This document shows, in pieces, positions 1 to 4,501 of a stretch of DNA of 6,019 nucleotides; the stretch's first letter is position 1, and each line of letters begins with the position of its first letter. A model generated the notes under the pieces. The model was not told the DNA's origin and searched no databases. It was given only the letters and a program-made list of their open reading frames with translations. The translations under genes and the position numbers were made by a program. Source of the stretch: Mollicutes bacterium (GTDB lineage: Bacteria > Bacillota_I > Bacilli_A > Izemoplasmatales > Izemoplasmataceae); contig PUKL01000043.1 in assembly GCA_003552275.1 (NCBI GenBank), forward strand, positions 1-6,019. The letters are read 5' to 3'.

Positions 1-6
1 CATAGT

Positions 7-348
7 CTAGTCTTTAATAAACAACTCTTTAATCTCTTCTAGTATACTTTTAAAAATAGAAGGAGTATCGTACTCCTCCATTAGCTCTTTCTCTATCTTA
101 GCATAAGAGTCTACATCCTGCCGTGGTGGAGGGTCTTCAAATTCAATGTCAGTGTGCTTTTCTATATACTCTTCAACTGTCTTACCCCTTTCATTGATCT
201 CCTCTATCCAGTCCTTAACCAACTCTTTCGGCACTCTAATCCCTTCCAGTACTTCAATCTCCTCTTCATGTGCAGCAGGATTAAGTGCAACTACGGCAGC
301 TAGAGTAAGTGCGATTATTTTAGACGTAGCGACAGTCTCAATGATCAT
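7..348 (-). CDS. Small acidic protein with N-terminal signal/anchor segment
   Basis: About 113 residues, not recognised as a known family. The N-terminus (MIIETVATSK, then IIALTLAAVVAL) is a short polar stretch followed by a hydrophobic segment at about residues 10-23, then NPAAHEEE. This fits a signal peptide or a single membrane anchor, but a cleavage site is not certain and there is no lipobox cysteine. The rest is highly charged and Glu/Lys/Asp-rich, with probable helices (VPKELVKDWIEEINERG, YAKIEKELMEEY) and a PPP stretch near the middle, so an extracytoplasmic acidic domain is likely. The ATG at 348 is chosen over the GTG at 357 because the Shine-Dalgarno GGAGGTG overlaps that GTG and sits 6-7 bases before the ATG. 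The gene diverges from the rightward zinc-ribbon/integrase block. I found no convincing promoter for it. It could be a lysogenic conversion or accessory gene; that is inference only. Confidence 0.65.
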   Translation of the reverse strand: MIIETVATSKIIALTLAAVVALNPAAHEEEIEVLEGIRVPKELVKDWIEEINERGKTVEEYIEKHTDIEFEDPPPRQDVDSYAKIEKELMEEYDTPSIFKSILEEIKELFIKD

Positions 349-384
349 ATCCTTCACCTCCAGTATAATACTATGCTAATAGTC

Positions 385-413
385 TTGACATTTATGCCTG
401 TCCGTGGTATAAT
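385..413 (+). promoter_or_regulatory. Consensus promoter P1 (TTGACA-N17-TATAAT)
   Basis: TTGACA at 385-390 and TATAAT at 408-413 are separated by exactly 17 bp, and a TGG before the -10 gives an extended -10 element. It matches the housekeeping sigma consensus perfectly. Transcription should start near 420, at the base of the hairpin 421-437. The last spacer bases, CCGTGG, recur in the same position in the promoter at 955-983. Confidence 0.85.
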
Positions 414-419
414 TAGTCT

Positions 420-481
420 AGGCAGTCATACACTGCCTTCCGAGAGGGGAGAGAGGGAAGGTCAACCCCCTTTCTCCTTTT
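420..481 (+). ncRNA. Putative short leader or small RNA ending at a terminator
   Basis: Seen in the sequence: the start point predicted from P1 is immediately followed by a perfect hairpin, GGCAGT (421-426), loop CATAC, ACTGCC (432-437). About ten bases later comes a terminator-like hairpin (448-477) followed by TTTT. The product would be about 60 nt with structured ends and no ORF with a ribosome binding site, which is the usual architecture of a small RNA or an attenuated leader. CCTTCC (436-441) can also pair with GGAAGG (456-461). That pairing would break both the 5' hairpin and the terminator stem, so it looks like an antiterminator. A second promoter starts 6 bp downstream, so the zinc-ribbon gene does not depend on read-through. 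It could be a free regulatory RNA, a conditional leader, or (if the minus-strand gene starts far upstream) an antisense RNA to its leader. It matches no RNA family I recognise. Confidence 0.45.
448..481 (+). terminator. Rho-independent terminator-like hairpin
   Basis: GGAGAGAGGG (448-457) pairs with CCCTTTCTCC (468-477) over ten base pairs with one G-U. A two-base bulge then GG/CC (460-461 with 466-467) closes a TCAA loop. TTTT (478-481) follows, then ACCCTTT, so the U-tract is short. It lies between two promoters, which favours a real terminator insulating P1 from P2. Confidence 0.55.
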
Positions 482-486
482 ACCCT

Positions 487-515
487 TTGACATACCATAA
501 GTTTTATGCTATACT
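487..515 (+). promoter_or_regulatory. Consensus promoter P2 for the zinc-ribbon gene
   Basis: TTGACA (487-492), a 17-bp spacer and TATACT (510-515), with TGC giving an extended -10. The start point should be near 522, leaving a very short leader before the Shine-Dalgarno AGGAGG (525-530) of the gene at 539. The spacer holds a small inverted repeat, CATAA (496-500) and TTATG (504-508), a possible operator. Confidence 0.8.
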
Positions 516-538
516 ACTAGTAAAAGGAGGATACCTTA

Positions 539-958
539 ATGATACAGAGAGTACTCAAGGTCACACAAATTGAAGATCACGATTGTCAGATGTGCGGAAA
601 CCAAGCCGAGAAAATCCACAAAGTACTCGATAACCCTCTCAGAGCAGTATTCATCTGCAACTCTTGCTCAGAAAATTACATTGATTATGTCCTAGACAGC
701 TTAGACCCAACCCTAGTCCTAACAGATAAGCAGAAAGAGAAGGTCAGGAACCGCATCCATCAGAAGAAGTATCGGTACCTTAAAAAGCACAACCCTAGTC
801 TACCACCTTGTCAGTGCTGCTACCGAACAGAAAACACAAGGAACGTCCTAGCAAAACCTATAAAGTCTCCCTGGCTAGTCTACCGTTTCTGCCCTAGTTG
901 TGAGAAGAAAGCAAACAGAGAAGACTACCAGCCAATAGACATTCGAGATTACACTTGA
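539..958 (+). CDS. Double zinc-ribbon protein, unrecognised family
   Basis: A 139-residue protein with two evenly built Cys4 sites. Site one is CQMC (16-19) with CNSC (40-43); site two is CQCC (91-94) with CPSC (118-121). Each looks like a zinc ribbon with two CxxC knuckles about 20-25 residues apart, and the ribbons are joined by a Lys/Arg-rich, probably helical linker (about 62-84) that could contact nucleic acid. There is no HNH, McrA or other catalytic motif, so a structural or regulatory DNA/RNA-binding role is more likely than a nuclease; this is inference. The start is fixed by AGGAGG at 525-530, 8 bases before the ATG. Its TGA stop lies inside the -35 box of the next promoter, linking it physically to the RHH/integrase pair. 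Such small cysteine-rich proteins are common in phages and plasmids, but I cannot assign a function. Confidence 0.8.
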   Translation: MIQRVLKVTQIEDHDCQMCGNQAEKIHKVLDNPLRAVFICNSCSENYIDYVLDSLDPTLVLTDKQKEKVRNRIHQKKYRYLKKHNPSLPPCQCCYRTENTRNVLAKPIKSPWLVYRFCPSCEKKANREDYQPIDIRDYT

Positions 959-983
959 CAAGTGCACTCTCCCGTGGTAGAAT
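955..983 (+). promoter_or_regulatory. Promoter P3 for the RHH-integrase operon
   Basis: TTGACA (955-960), a 17-bp spacer and TAGAAT (978-983), with extended TGG. The -35 hexamer contains the TGA stop of the zinc-ribbon gene. The spacer ends in CCGTGG, as in P1. The start point should fall near 990, directly before the ribosome binding site of the gene at 1006. Confidence 0.75.
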
Positions 984-1005
984 ATACTCAAGGAGAGTGA
1001 AAATC

Positions 1006-1206
1006 ATGAAGGAAAAGCAAGGGGTTTACTCTTATAAGATCTACGTCAGAGACAAAGAAGTTGCAGAGAAATTCCAGGCTATTATTGATGACTACAGGAT
1101 CAACGTTTCAGGGATGGTATCAGATTGGATAGAGCAGTTCGTCCAGACCTATGAAGATGAACACGGAGAGATCGTGGTAGAAGGAGGAGAGCAAAATGAT
1201 AGCTAA
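1006..1206 (+). CDS. Ribbon-helix-helix-like small DNA-binding protein
   Basis: A 66-residue protein with the layout of a ribbon-helix-helix (CopG/Arc-like) fold: a short beta strand (YSYKIYV, residues 7-13), helix one (KEVAEKFQAIIDDYR, about 16-30), a turn with Asn-Val-Ser, then helix two (GMVSDWIEQFVQTYEDE), and an acidic tail. Proteins of this class bind operators as dimers through the strand. The ATG at 1006 is chosen because AGGAGAG sits just upstream; a TTG at 955 in the same frame lies inside the promoter and cannot be used by the P3 transcript. The gene overlaps the integrase by 11 bases, so translational coupling is likely. A plausible job is autoregulation of the integrase operon or a directionality/accessory role in recombination. 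The fold call is from pattern only. Confidence 0.65.
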   Translation: MKEKQGVYSYKIYVRDKEVAEKFQAIIDDYRINVSGMVSDWIEQFVQTYEDEHGEIVVEGGEQNDS

Positions 1207-2041
1207 GTTTGTCAAGCACCTTAAGCTTGAGAGAGGCTACTCAGAAAACACCAGAGAAAGCTACAAGAGGGATGTTCAGGAGTTCCTAGACACTCTAGAA
1301 AAAGATCCCCAAGAGGCCTGTGAGCTAGATGTATCTAGGCACTTAAGCGACCTTATCCTAGAAAGAGAACTAGCACCATCCACCAGGAACAGGACACTTT
1401 ACTCTATCAAAGCCTACTATAAGTTCCTCCTGAGAAGAGGGCTAGTAGAGTCCAATCCCTGTGAAAACATTGACCCCATGAAGACATCCCAGAAAGCTGA
1501 ACCCAGACACTTAAAAAAAGAAGAGATCCAAAAACTCCTAAGCACAGTAGAATCCTCTGAGAAGTCAACAGCTGCAAGGGACTACTCTATCATTACAATG
1601 TTCCTCTACTGTGGACTCCGTGTAGGGGAACTCGTAAGCCTGAACAGAAGAGACTACAATGATCAGTCCTTGAAATTCACTGGTAAGGGAGAAAAAGAAC
1701 GAATTGTGCCAGTCCATAGTGCCGCTCAGAAGGCCCTGAGAGCCTATTTAAGAGGACGAAGAGACAAACAAGACCCTCTATACCTTAGCACCCATAAAAA
1801 CCGCATATCGCCCCGTTCTGTCCAGCGTATGGTTAAATCCTATGGTCAGGAGTGCGGAATATCTGGTCTCCACCCTCACGTTCTCAGGCACTCCTTCGCC
1901 TCGATGTTCTACAAAAACACAAAAGACTTGAAGATCCTCCAGGAACTCTTAGGTCACAGCAACCTAAACACAACTCAGATATACACCCATACGGACAACT
2001 CAGAAAGAAAGCAAGCTGTAGAGTCCCTCCCTGAATGGTAG
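1196..2041 (+). CDS. Tyrosine recombinase / integrase (XerC/D-like)
   Basis: A complete 281-residue site-specific recombinase that cuts and rejoins DNA through a 3'-phosphotyrosine. The N-terminal SAM-like core-binding domain (about 1-90) begins with the typical FxxHLxxERGYSxNTxxSYxRD pattern. The catalytic domain carries the full set of residues: Arg142 (GLRVGEL), Lys164 (TGKGEKERIVP), His228 and Arg231 in HxLRH, His254 in LLGHSN and the nucleophile Tyr263 in TQIYTH. Its compact size and motifs resemble XerC/XerD and short phage or plasmid integrases, with no separate arm-binding domain. AGGAGG at 1182-1187 is placed 8 bases before the ATG. It is the second gene of an operon with the RHH-like protein. 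Next to ParA it may integrate the element or resolve multimers. The site it acts on is not identified; the repeats just downstream (2208-2299) are candidates. Confidence 0.95.
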   Translation: MIAKFVKHLKLERGYSENTRESYKRDVQEFLDTLEKDPQEACELDVSRHLSDLILERELAPSTRNRTLYSIKAYYKFLLRRGLVESNPCENIDPMKTSQKAEPRHLKKEEIQKLLSTVESSEKSTAARDYSIITMFLYCGLRVGELVSLNRRDYNDQSLKFTGKGEKERIVPVHSAAQKALRAYLRGRRDKQDPLYLSTHKNRISPRSVQRMVKSYGQECGISGLHPHVLRHSFASMFYKNTKDLKILQELLGHSNLNTTQIYTHTDNSERKQAVESLPEW

Positions 2042-2099
2042 GTCTTTTATTACTTAAAATAATACCGATAGTCTAACATTATACTAAGGAGGGTCAAAA

Positions 2100-2183
2100 A
2101 TGCTCTTAACGAGAGTAGTCCAGATAGGCATGGTAGCTACACTGATCACCTTGTACAGTCTCCACATCAGAGACATTACCTAA
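2100..2183 (+). CDS. 27-residue hydrophobic peptide, possible membrane peptide
   Basis: A very short ORF, ATG to TAA, with an excellent Shine-Dalgarno AGGAGGG (2087-2093) six bases before the ATG. The peptide starts MLLTRVVQIG and continues with a hydrophobic run (MVATLITLYSL, residues 11-21), ending HIRDIT. It could span or associate with a membrane, with positive charges at Arg5 and Arg24. Size and layout recall type I toxin peptides and small phage membrane peptides, but no antisense RNA promoter was found. It lies 58 bp after the integrase stop; a TATACT at 2080-2085 is a possible -10 without a convincing -35, so it may be co-transcribed with the integrase. The case rests mainly on the ribosome binding site. 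Confidence 0.45.
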   Translation: MLLTRVVQIGMVATLITLYSLHIRDIT

Positions 2184-2207
2184 CATTGTATATGTGATAC
2201 TCAAAAA

Positions 2208-2299
2208 CCGGACCATCCCTTAATGAAATCTCTTGACTTAAAAGCAGGAGTAACTGTTACCATCAATGAGGTCCGATCTATAAATAATATCTAAGTCAA
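2208..2299. repeat. Crossed inverted repeats downstream of the integrase
   Basis: Two inverted repeats interlock instead of nesting: CGGACC (2209-2214) with GGTCCG (2270-2275), and TTGACTTA (2233-2240) with TAAGTCAA (2292-2299). A short palindrome GTAAC-T-GTTAC (2250-2260) lies between them. The stretch holds no gene with a ribosome binding site. Its position next to the integrase and upstream of the origin-like hairpins suggests recombinase, replication or partition protein binding; which one cannot be decided from sequence. Confidence 0.5.
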
Positions 2300-2302
2300 A
2301 AC

Positions 2303-2327
2303 CCTATTTATAACAACCTATTTATAA
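2303..2327 (+). repeat. AT-rich 11-bp direct repeat, two copies
   Basis: CCTATTTATAA occurs at 2303-2313 and again, identical, at 2317-2327, a 14-bp period. TATAAATA at 2279-2286 is the inverse of the core. The low GC content and spacing suit a DNA unwinding element or binding sites for an initiator. Confidence 0.7.
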
Positions 2328-2330
2328 TGG

Positions 2331-2435
2331 AGTAGCCCTCCGCTACTGGAGTGGGGTCGCAGCGACACTACTACTAGTGTCTCTCTGACACTACACTGGT
2401 AGCGGAGAGCTACTAATTAGTGTCGCTCCGCTACT
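2331..2435. repeat. Cluster of short, mutually exclusive hairpins (iteron-like)
   Basis: At least five perfect dyads are packed into about 100 bp: AGTAGC/GCTACT (2331-2336 with 2342-2347), GTCGC/GCGAC (2356-2360 with 2362-2366), GACACTA/TAGTGTC (2364-2370 with 2375-2381), TAGTGTC/GACACTA (2375-2381 with 2387-2393) and GTAGC/GCTAC (2399-2403 with 2409-2413). The palindrome ACTAATTAGT lies at 2412-2421. Longer alternatives also exist: GCGACACTA (2362-2370) with TAGTGTCGC (2418-2426), and CTCCGCTAC (2338-2346 and 2426-2434) with GTAGCGGAG (2399-2407). Arms are shared between hairpins, so the region can fold several ways. Two motifs, GTAGC/GCTAC and GACAC/GTGTC, recur in both orientations at least four times each. 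They are likely protein-binding iterons or centromere sites. Confidence 0.7.
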
Positions 2436-2437
2436 AC

Positions 2438-2446
2438 TGTGGATAA
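2438..2446 (-). promoter_or_regulatory. DnaA box (perfect consensus)
   Basis: TGTGGATAA on the plus strand is the exact complement of TTATCCACA, the high-affinity DnaA box. It directly abuts the hairpin cluster and is followed by an AT-rich stretch. A single 9-mer could occur by chance, but its place in an origin-like region upstream of parA supports host DnaA recruitment. Confidence 0.65.
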
Positions 2447-2509
2447 TTTGTATTTTAATAGAGGAGTTTGATGGTAAGTGTAGTATAAGTATGAACAGGA
2501 GGGGATAAT

Positions 2510-3286
2510 ATGGTCCACATCATAACAATGGTATCTATTAAGGGTGGGGTAGGAAAAACAACTACGTCTATGAATTTAGCAGGGGCATTTTCAAGAAAAG
2601 AGTACAGTGTTCTTCTAATTGACGCAGACTTCCAAGGCAACTTAACAGACGCCGTAGTAGAGGACTATGAGCAGATCGACAAAACAGTATTCGACCTGAT
2701 CTCCGATGAGCAACTTTTAGTTAGTGAGTGTGTAACTCCTACAGGAATACCAGGAGTAGACATCGTACCTAGTGATCTGCAACTTATGCAAGCAAATAGA
2801 GTACTGGACCCTGAGAGTGACCCTATGAGCGTATTCTGCTTAAAGAACAAATTAGATGAGCACGCAAGGAACCATTATGATTTTATAATAGTAGACACCC
2901 ATCCTGACATTAACATAATGACGACCAATTCTTTAACAGTAGCAACTTCTTACATAATCCCAGTTTTCACAGACAGACATTTAATACGTGCTGTACAGAT
3001 GACCAGCGACTACGCAGACAAAGTTAGCCAGGCTAACACAGAATTAGAAGAGATAGGAATATTAATCGGCAACTATGATGCAAGGAAGAAGATTAGCGGA
3101 CTAATGAAGGAGAAAGCGGAGAAGTTCTTCTCAGAAAGGCTACTAAACACAATAGTACACACTAACACAGCAATTGAGAAAGCAGCACTTGACGGTCAGA
3201 CTATCTTCCAATACGACCTGCGTGAGAGAGGGTGCAAGTTCTTCAAGTGTCTAGCCGAAGAAGTATTACATAAATTGGGGGTCTAA
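2510..3286 (+). CDS. parA: ParA/Soj-family partition ATPase
   Basis: A 258-residue deviant-Walker ATPase. ParA proteins dimerise on ATP, coat the nucleoid and move a DNA-bound partner, keeping low-copy elements stable. Visible motifs: the deviant Walker A KGGVGKTT (residues 11-18, with the signature Lys11), the A' motif LLIDADFQGN (35-44) and Walker B FIIVDTHPD (125-133, Asp129). Walker B reads DTHPD, where most ParA proteins have D-T/C-P-P. There is no N-terminal helix-turn-helix, so it belongs to the short Soj/type Ib group. The ATG is set by AGGAGGGG (2497-2504), five bases upstream. No clear promoter was found in 2447-2509. It is followed after 3 bp by the O-like gene, probably in one operon; no ParB is present in the window, so the partner is unknown. 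Confidence 0.92.
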   Translation: MVHIITMVSIKGGVGKTTTSMNLAGAFSRKEYSVLLIDADFQGNLTDAVVEDYEQIDKTVFDLISDEQLLVSECVTPTGIPGVDIVPSDLQLMQANRVLDPESDPMSVFCLKNKLDEHARNHYDFIIVDTHPDINIMTTNSLTVATSYIIPVFTDRHLIRAVQMTSDYADKVSQANTELEEIGILIGNYDARKKISGLMKEKAEKFFSERLLNTIVHTNTAIEKAALDGQTIFQYDLRERGCKFFKCLAEEVLHKLGV

Positions 3287-3289
3287 AAA

Positions 3290-3952
3290 ATGAGTGACCG
3301 TCTATCTGAAGCGGCAGACAAGATATTTGAAGACTCACAAAAACCAAGGAAAAATTACGACAAATCAGCGTTCGATGTAATCTTAGGAGGTACGCCAGAA
3401 AAACCTGACCTACCTGACAAAACCATAGTTGAGGTCAGTAAAAACTTCTTGGCACTTCATTTATCAATAATAGATTTCATGAAACTATTCAAACATACAG
3501 ACTTCAAGGTGTATCTTTATATGTACAGAATGTCTTGGGGCTGGAGAAAGACTTGGTGCAGAGTTAGTTATACTCAACTGGAAGATAACACAGGAATGGC
3601 TAGGACGACCTGTTCTCGTAGCTTAGATAGTTTAGAAGATAGTAAGTGGATAAAAATCTTAAATAACGATAAAGGGAGAACAGCGGAGTACCGTGTGTAT
3701 CTTCCAGTTGAGCGTGAAGTGATGCTAGGTAAACCTGCTGATCTTGAGTCGGCAGGTATCCAATATAAGCACAGTGAGACAGTCTCGGATGAGAAGAAGA
3801 ATGACATCACCTTCTTTTACTTAAAACTGAGAGCGAGAAAGAACAAGTCACCCGAACAGGCATTATCCTTAACCTCGTCAGAATTTGGTGTGCCATTTGT
3901 TAAGGTCAAAGAGATAGTCGAGCCTACTGAGACCAACTTTCAGCAATCTTGA
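3290..3952 (+). CDS. Winged-helix protein resembling phage replication protein O
   Basis: A 220-residue protein. Residues about 50-138 form a winged helix with the order seen in the phage replication protein O N-terminal domain: VSKNFLALHL, a helix (FKHTDFKVYLYMYRMSWGW, about 67-85), RVSYTQLEDNTGMARTT (helix-turn-helix, 91-107), SRSLDSLEDSKWI (recognition helix side, 109-121) and a wing (NDKGRTAEYRVYL, 126-138). The W-G-W-R-K pattern followed by the TG-M-x-R-T turn is the strongest hint. The N-terminal 45 residues look disordered and charged, and a small helical C-terminal domain lies at about 170-212. O-type proteins bind origin iterons and recruit helicase. Position right after parA also allows a role as the centromere-binding partner. 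The start is 3 bp after parA, with GGGGG in parA's last codons as a likely ribosome binding site. The 3' end overlaps the convergent XRE gene by 29 bp. Confidence 0.65.
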   Translation: MSDRLSEAADKIFEDSQKPRKNYDKSAFDVILGGTPEKPDLPDKTIVEVSKNFLALHLSIIDFMKLFKHTDFKVYLYMYRMSWGWRKTWCRVSYTQLEDNTGMARTTCSRSLDSLEDSKWIKILNNDKGRTAEYRVYLPVEREVMLGKPADLESAGIQYKHSETVSDEKKNDITFFYLKLRARKNKSPEQALSLTSSEFGVPFVKVKEIVEPTETNFQQS

Positions 3953-4274
3953 TCATCTTTTCTATGTCTGAGTTCGAAAGCTTACTTACGGTGTTAACTA
4001 GCTCTTTTATCTTCTCATTGCCGAGGATAATCTCAAGGTATTCTAGTTCATCTCCTGGTATAATATCGTCACGGTCAGTGGCGACAAGAAGAGTGGACAC
4101 AGGCACGCCGTATGCATCAGAGAGTTTCTTCAACGTATTCATGGAAGGGTTTTTCTTTCTTCCCTGCTCAAGGTGAGAAATGTACCCACTTGTCAGACCA
4201 GTCATCTTTGCAACATCCAGCTGCTCAAGTCCTCTGTCTTCTCTTAGCTCTCTCAGCTTATCTGATAGCCTCAC
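3924..4274 (-). CDS. XRE-family transcriptional repressor
   Basis: A 116-residue regulator with an N-terminal lambda-repressor-like helix-turn-helix (about 4-60): LREDRGLEQLDVAKMTGLTSGYISHLEQG with typical NPSMNTLKKLSDAYGVPVSTLL following. The C-terminal part (about 70-116) is acidic and helical, with no Ser/Lys autopeptidase motif and no metallopeptidase motif, so it probably serves dimerisation, as in SinR-like and short phage repressors. The GTG at 4274 is preferred to the in-frame GTG at 4281-4283 because the Shine-Dalgarno AAAGGAGGTGA overlaps the latter and lies 8 bases before the former. It faces away from a control region with two strong rightward promoters and repeated TATAGTA motifs, so it most likely represses the early operon and itself. 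It converges on the replication gene and overlaps its end. Confidence 0.85.
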   Translation of the reverse strand: MRLSDKLRELREDRGLEQLDVAKMTGLTSGYISHLEQGRKKNPSMNTLKKLSDAYGVPVSTLLVATDRDDIIPGDELEYLEIILGNEKIKELVNTVSKLSNSDIEKMIKIAESWSQ

Positions 4275-4304
4275 TTTTCTCACCTCCTTTCTATATTATT
4301 ATAT

Positions 4305-4334
4305 ACTATAAGCACAGGATTATTCCTTTGGAAA
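4305..4334 (-). promoter_or_regulatory. Weak candidate promoter for the XRE repressor
   Basis: On the minus strand, TTTCCA (4329-4334) and TATAGT (4305-4310) are separated by 18 bp, upstream of the repressor's ribosome binding site. The match is mediocre and the AT-rich stretch offers alternatives. The -10 lies within TACTATA (4304-4310), a motif repeated across the control region, which would suit autoregulation. Confidence 0.35.
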
Positions 4335-4352
4335 AATTATCATACTGCCCGC

Positions 4353-4381
4353 TTGACAATAACCTGTGAGTATAGTATAAT
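4353..4381 (+). promoter_or_regulatory. Consensus promoter P4, divergent from the repressor
   Basis: TTGACA (4353-4358) and TATAAT (4376-4381) with a 17-bp spacer, a perfect match to the consensus. The start should be near 4388, giving about 115 nt of leader before the next promoter. TATAGTA (4371-4377) overlaps the -10, so a repressor bound there would block it. No ORF with suitable signals lies between P4 and P5. Confidence 0.85.
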
Positions 4382-4422
4382 ATTAGTACGTTGTAAAGAG
4401 GGGAGGGGAGTGCAGCTACTAA

Positions 4423-4489
4423 GTATATAGTATCATACTTTGAGTCTAATGTCTAGGTATATAGTACTATATTTTGAGTCTAATGTCTA
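4423..4489 (+). repeat. 34-bp-period tandem repeat, two copies, between two promoters
   Basis: Two 33-bp copies lie at 4423-4455 and 4457-4489. They share a perfect 17-bp 3' half, TTTGAGTCTAATGTCTA, and a 10-bp 5' part, GTATATAGTA, and differ at three bases between. The second copy contains a perfect 14-bp palindrome, ATATAGTACTATAT (4459-4472); the first copy has a degraded version. Position between P4 and P5 and next to an XRE gene suggests operators or activator sites. Two copies without a unique spacer do not make a CRISPR array. Confidence 0.75.
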
Positions 4490-4501
4490 TAGAACGTGTG
4501 T

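Larger units (their letters stand above)
2279..2446. other. Candidate replication origin / centromere region
   Basis: This stretch combines the usual parts of an iteron-type theta origin. There is an AT-rich segment with a repeated CCTATTTATAA and its partial inverse TATAAATA (2279-2286), which could be the unwinding element. A cluster of short dyads follows (2331-2435), then a perfect 9-bp DnaA box (2438-2446). It sits directly upstream of parA and the O-like replication gene, the usual site for an origin and for a parS centromere. The dyads could serve either function or both. No other part of the window has comparable structure. The function is inferred; the elements themselves are seen directly. 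Confidence 0.6.

Noticed and set aside
373..573. Plus-strand ORF crossing P1, the leader and P2
   Set aside because: It covers two consensus promoters and a terminator hairpin, has no ribosome binding site and overlaps the better-supported gene start at 539.
539..958. HNH endonuclease identity for the cysteine-rich protein
   Set aside because: The paired CxxC sites recall HNH proteins, but no His-Asn-His core lies between them.
2223..2294. 23-codon ORF reading MKSLDLKAGVTVTINEV and onward
   Set aside because: It looks somewhat protein-like but has no Shine-Dalgarno or promoter and overlaps the crossed inverted repeats. It could be a gene remnant, but there is too little to call.
2471..2508. 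Tiny ORFs MVSVV and MNRRG between the origin and parA
   Set aside because: Five codons each. The second overlaps the parA ribosome binding site and the first shows no attenuator structure, so a leader-peptide role is not supported.
2440..2509. Promoter for parA using TTGATG (2468-2473) or TTGTAT (2448-2453)
   Set aside because: No -10 element of reasonable quality lies at 16-18 bp from either; TATAAG at 2484 is only 10 bp from the first.
3920..3960. Bidirectional terminator between the convergent O-like and XRE genes
   Set aside because: The genes overlap by 29 bp and no GC-rich hairpin with a U-tract is visible on either strand there.
4110..4369. Plus-strand ORF opposite the XRE gene
   Set aside because: It runs antisense through the repressor coding sequence and its control region, with no ribosome binding site and unnatural composition.
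4423..4489. Possible CRISPR array from the repeated 33-bp units
   Set aside because: There are only two copies separated by one base, with no unique spacers and no cas genes apart from a RecB/Cas4-like nuclease in a phage-type operon.
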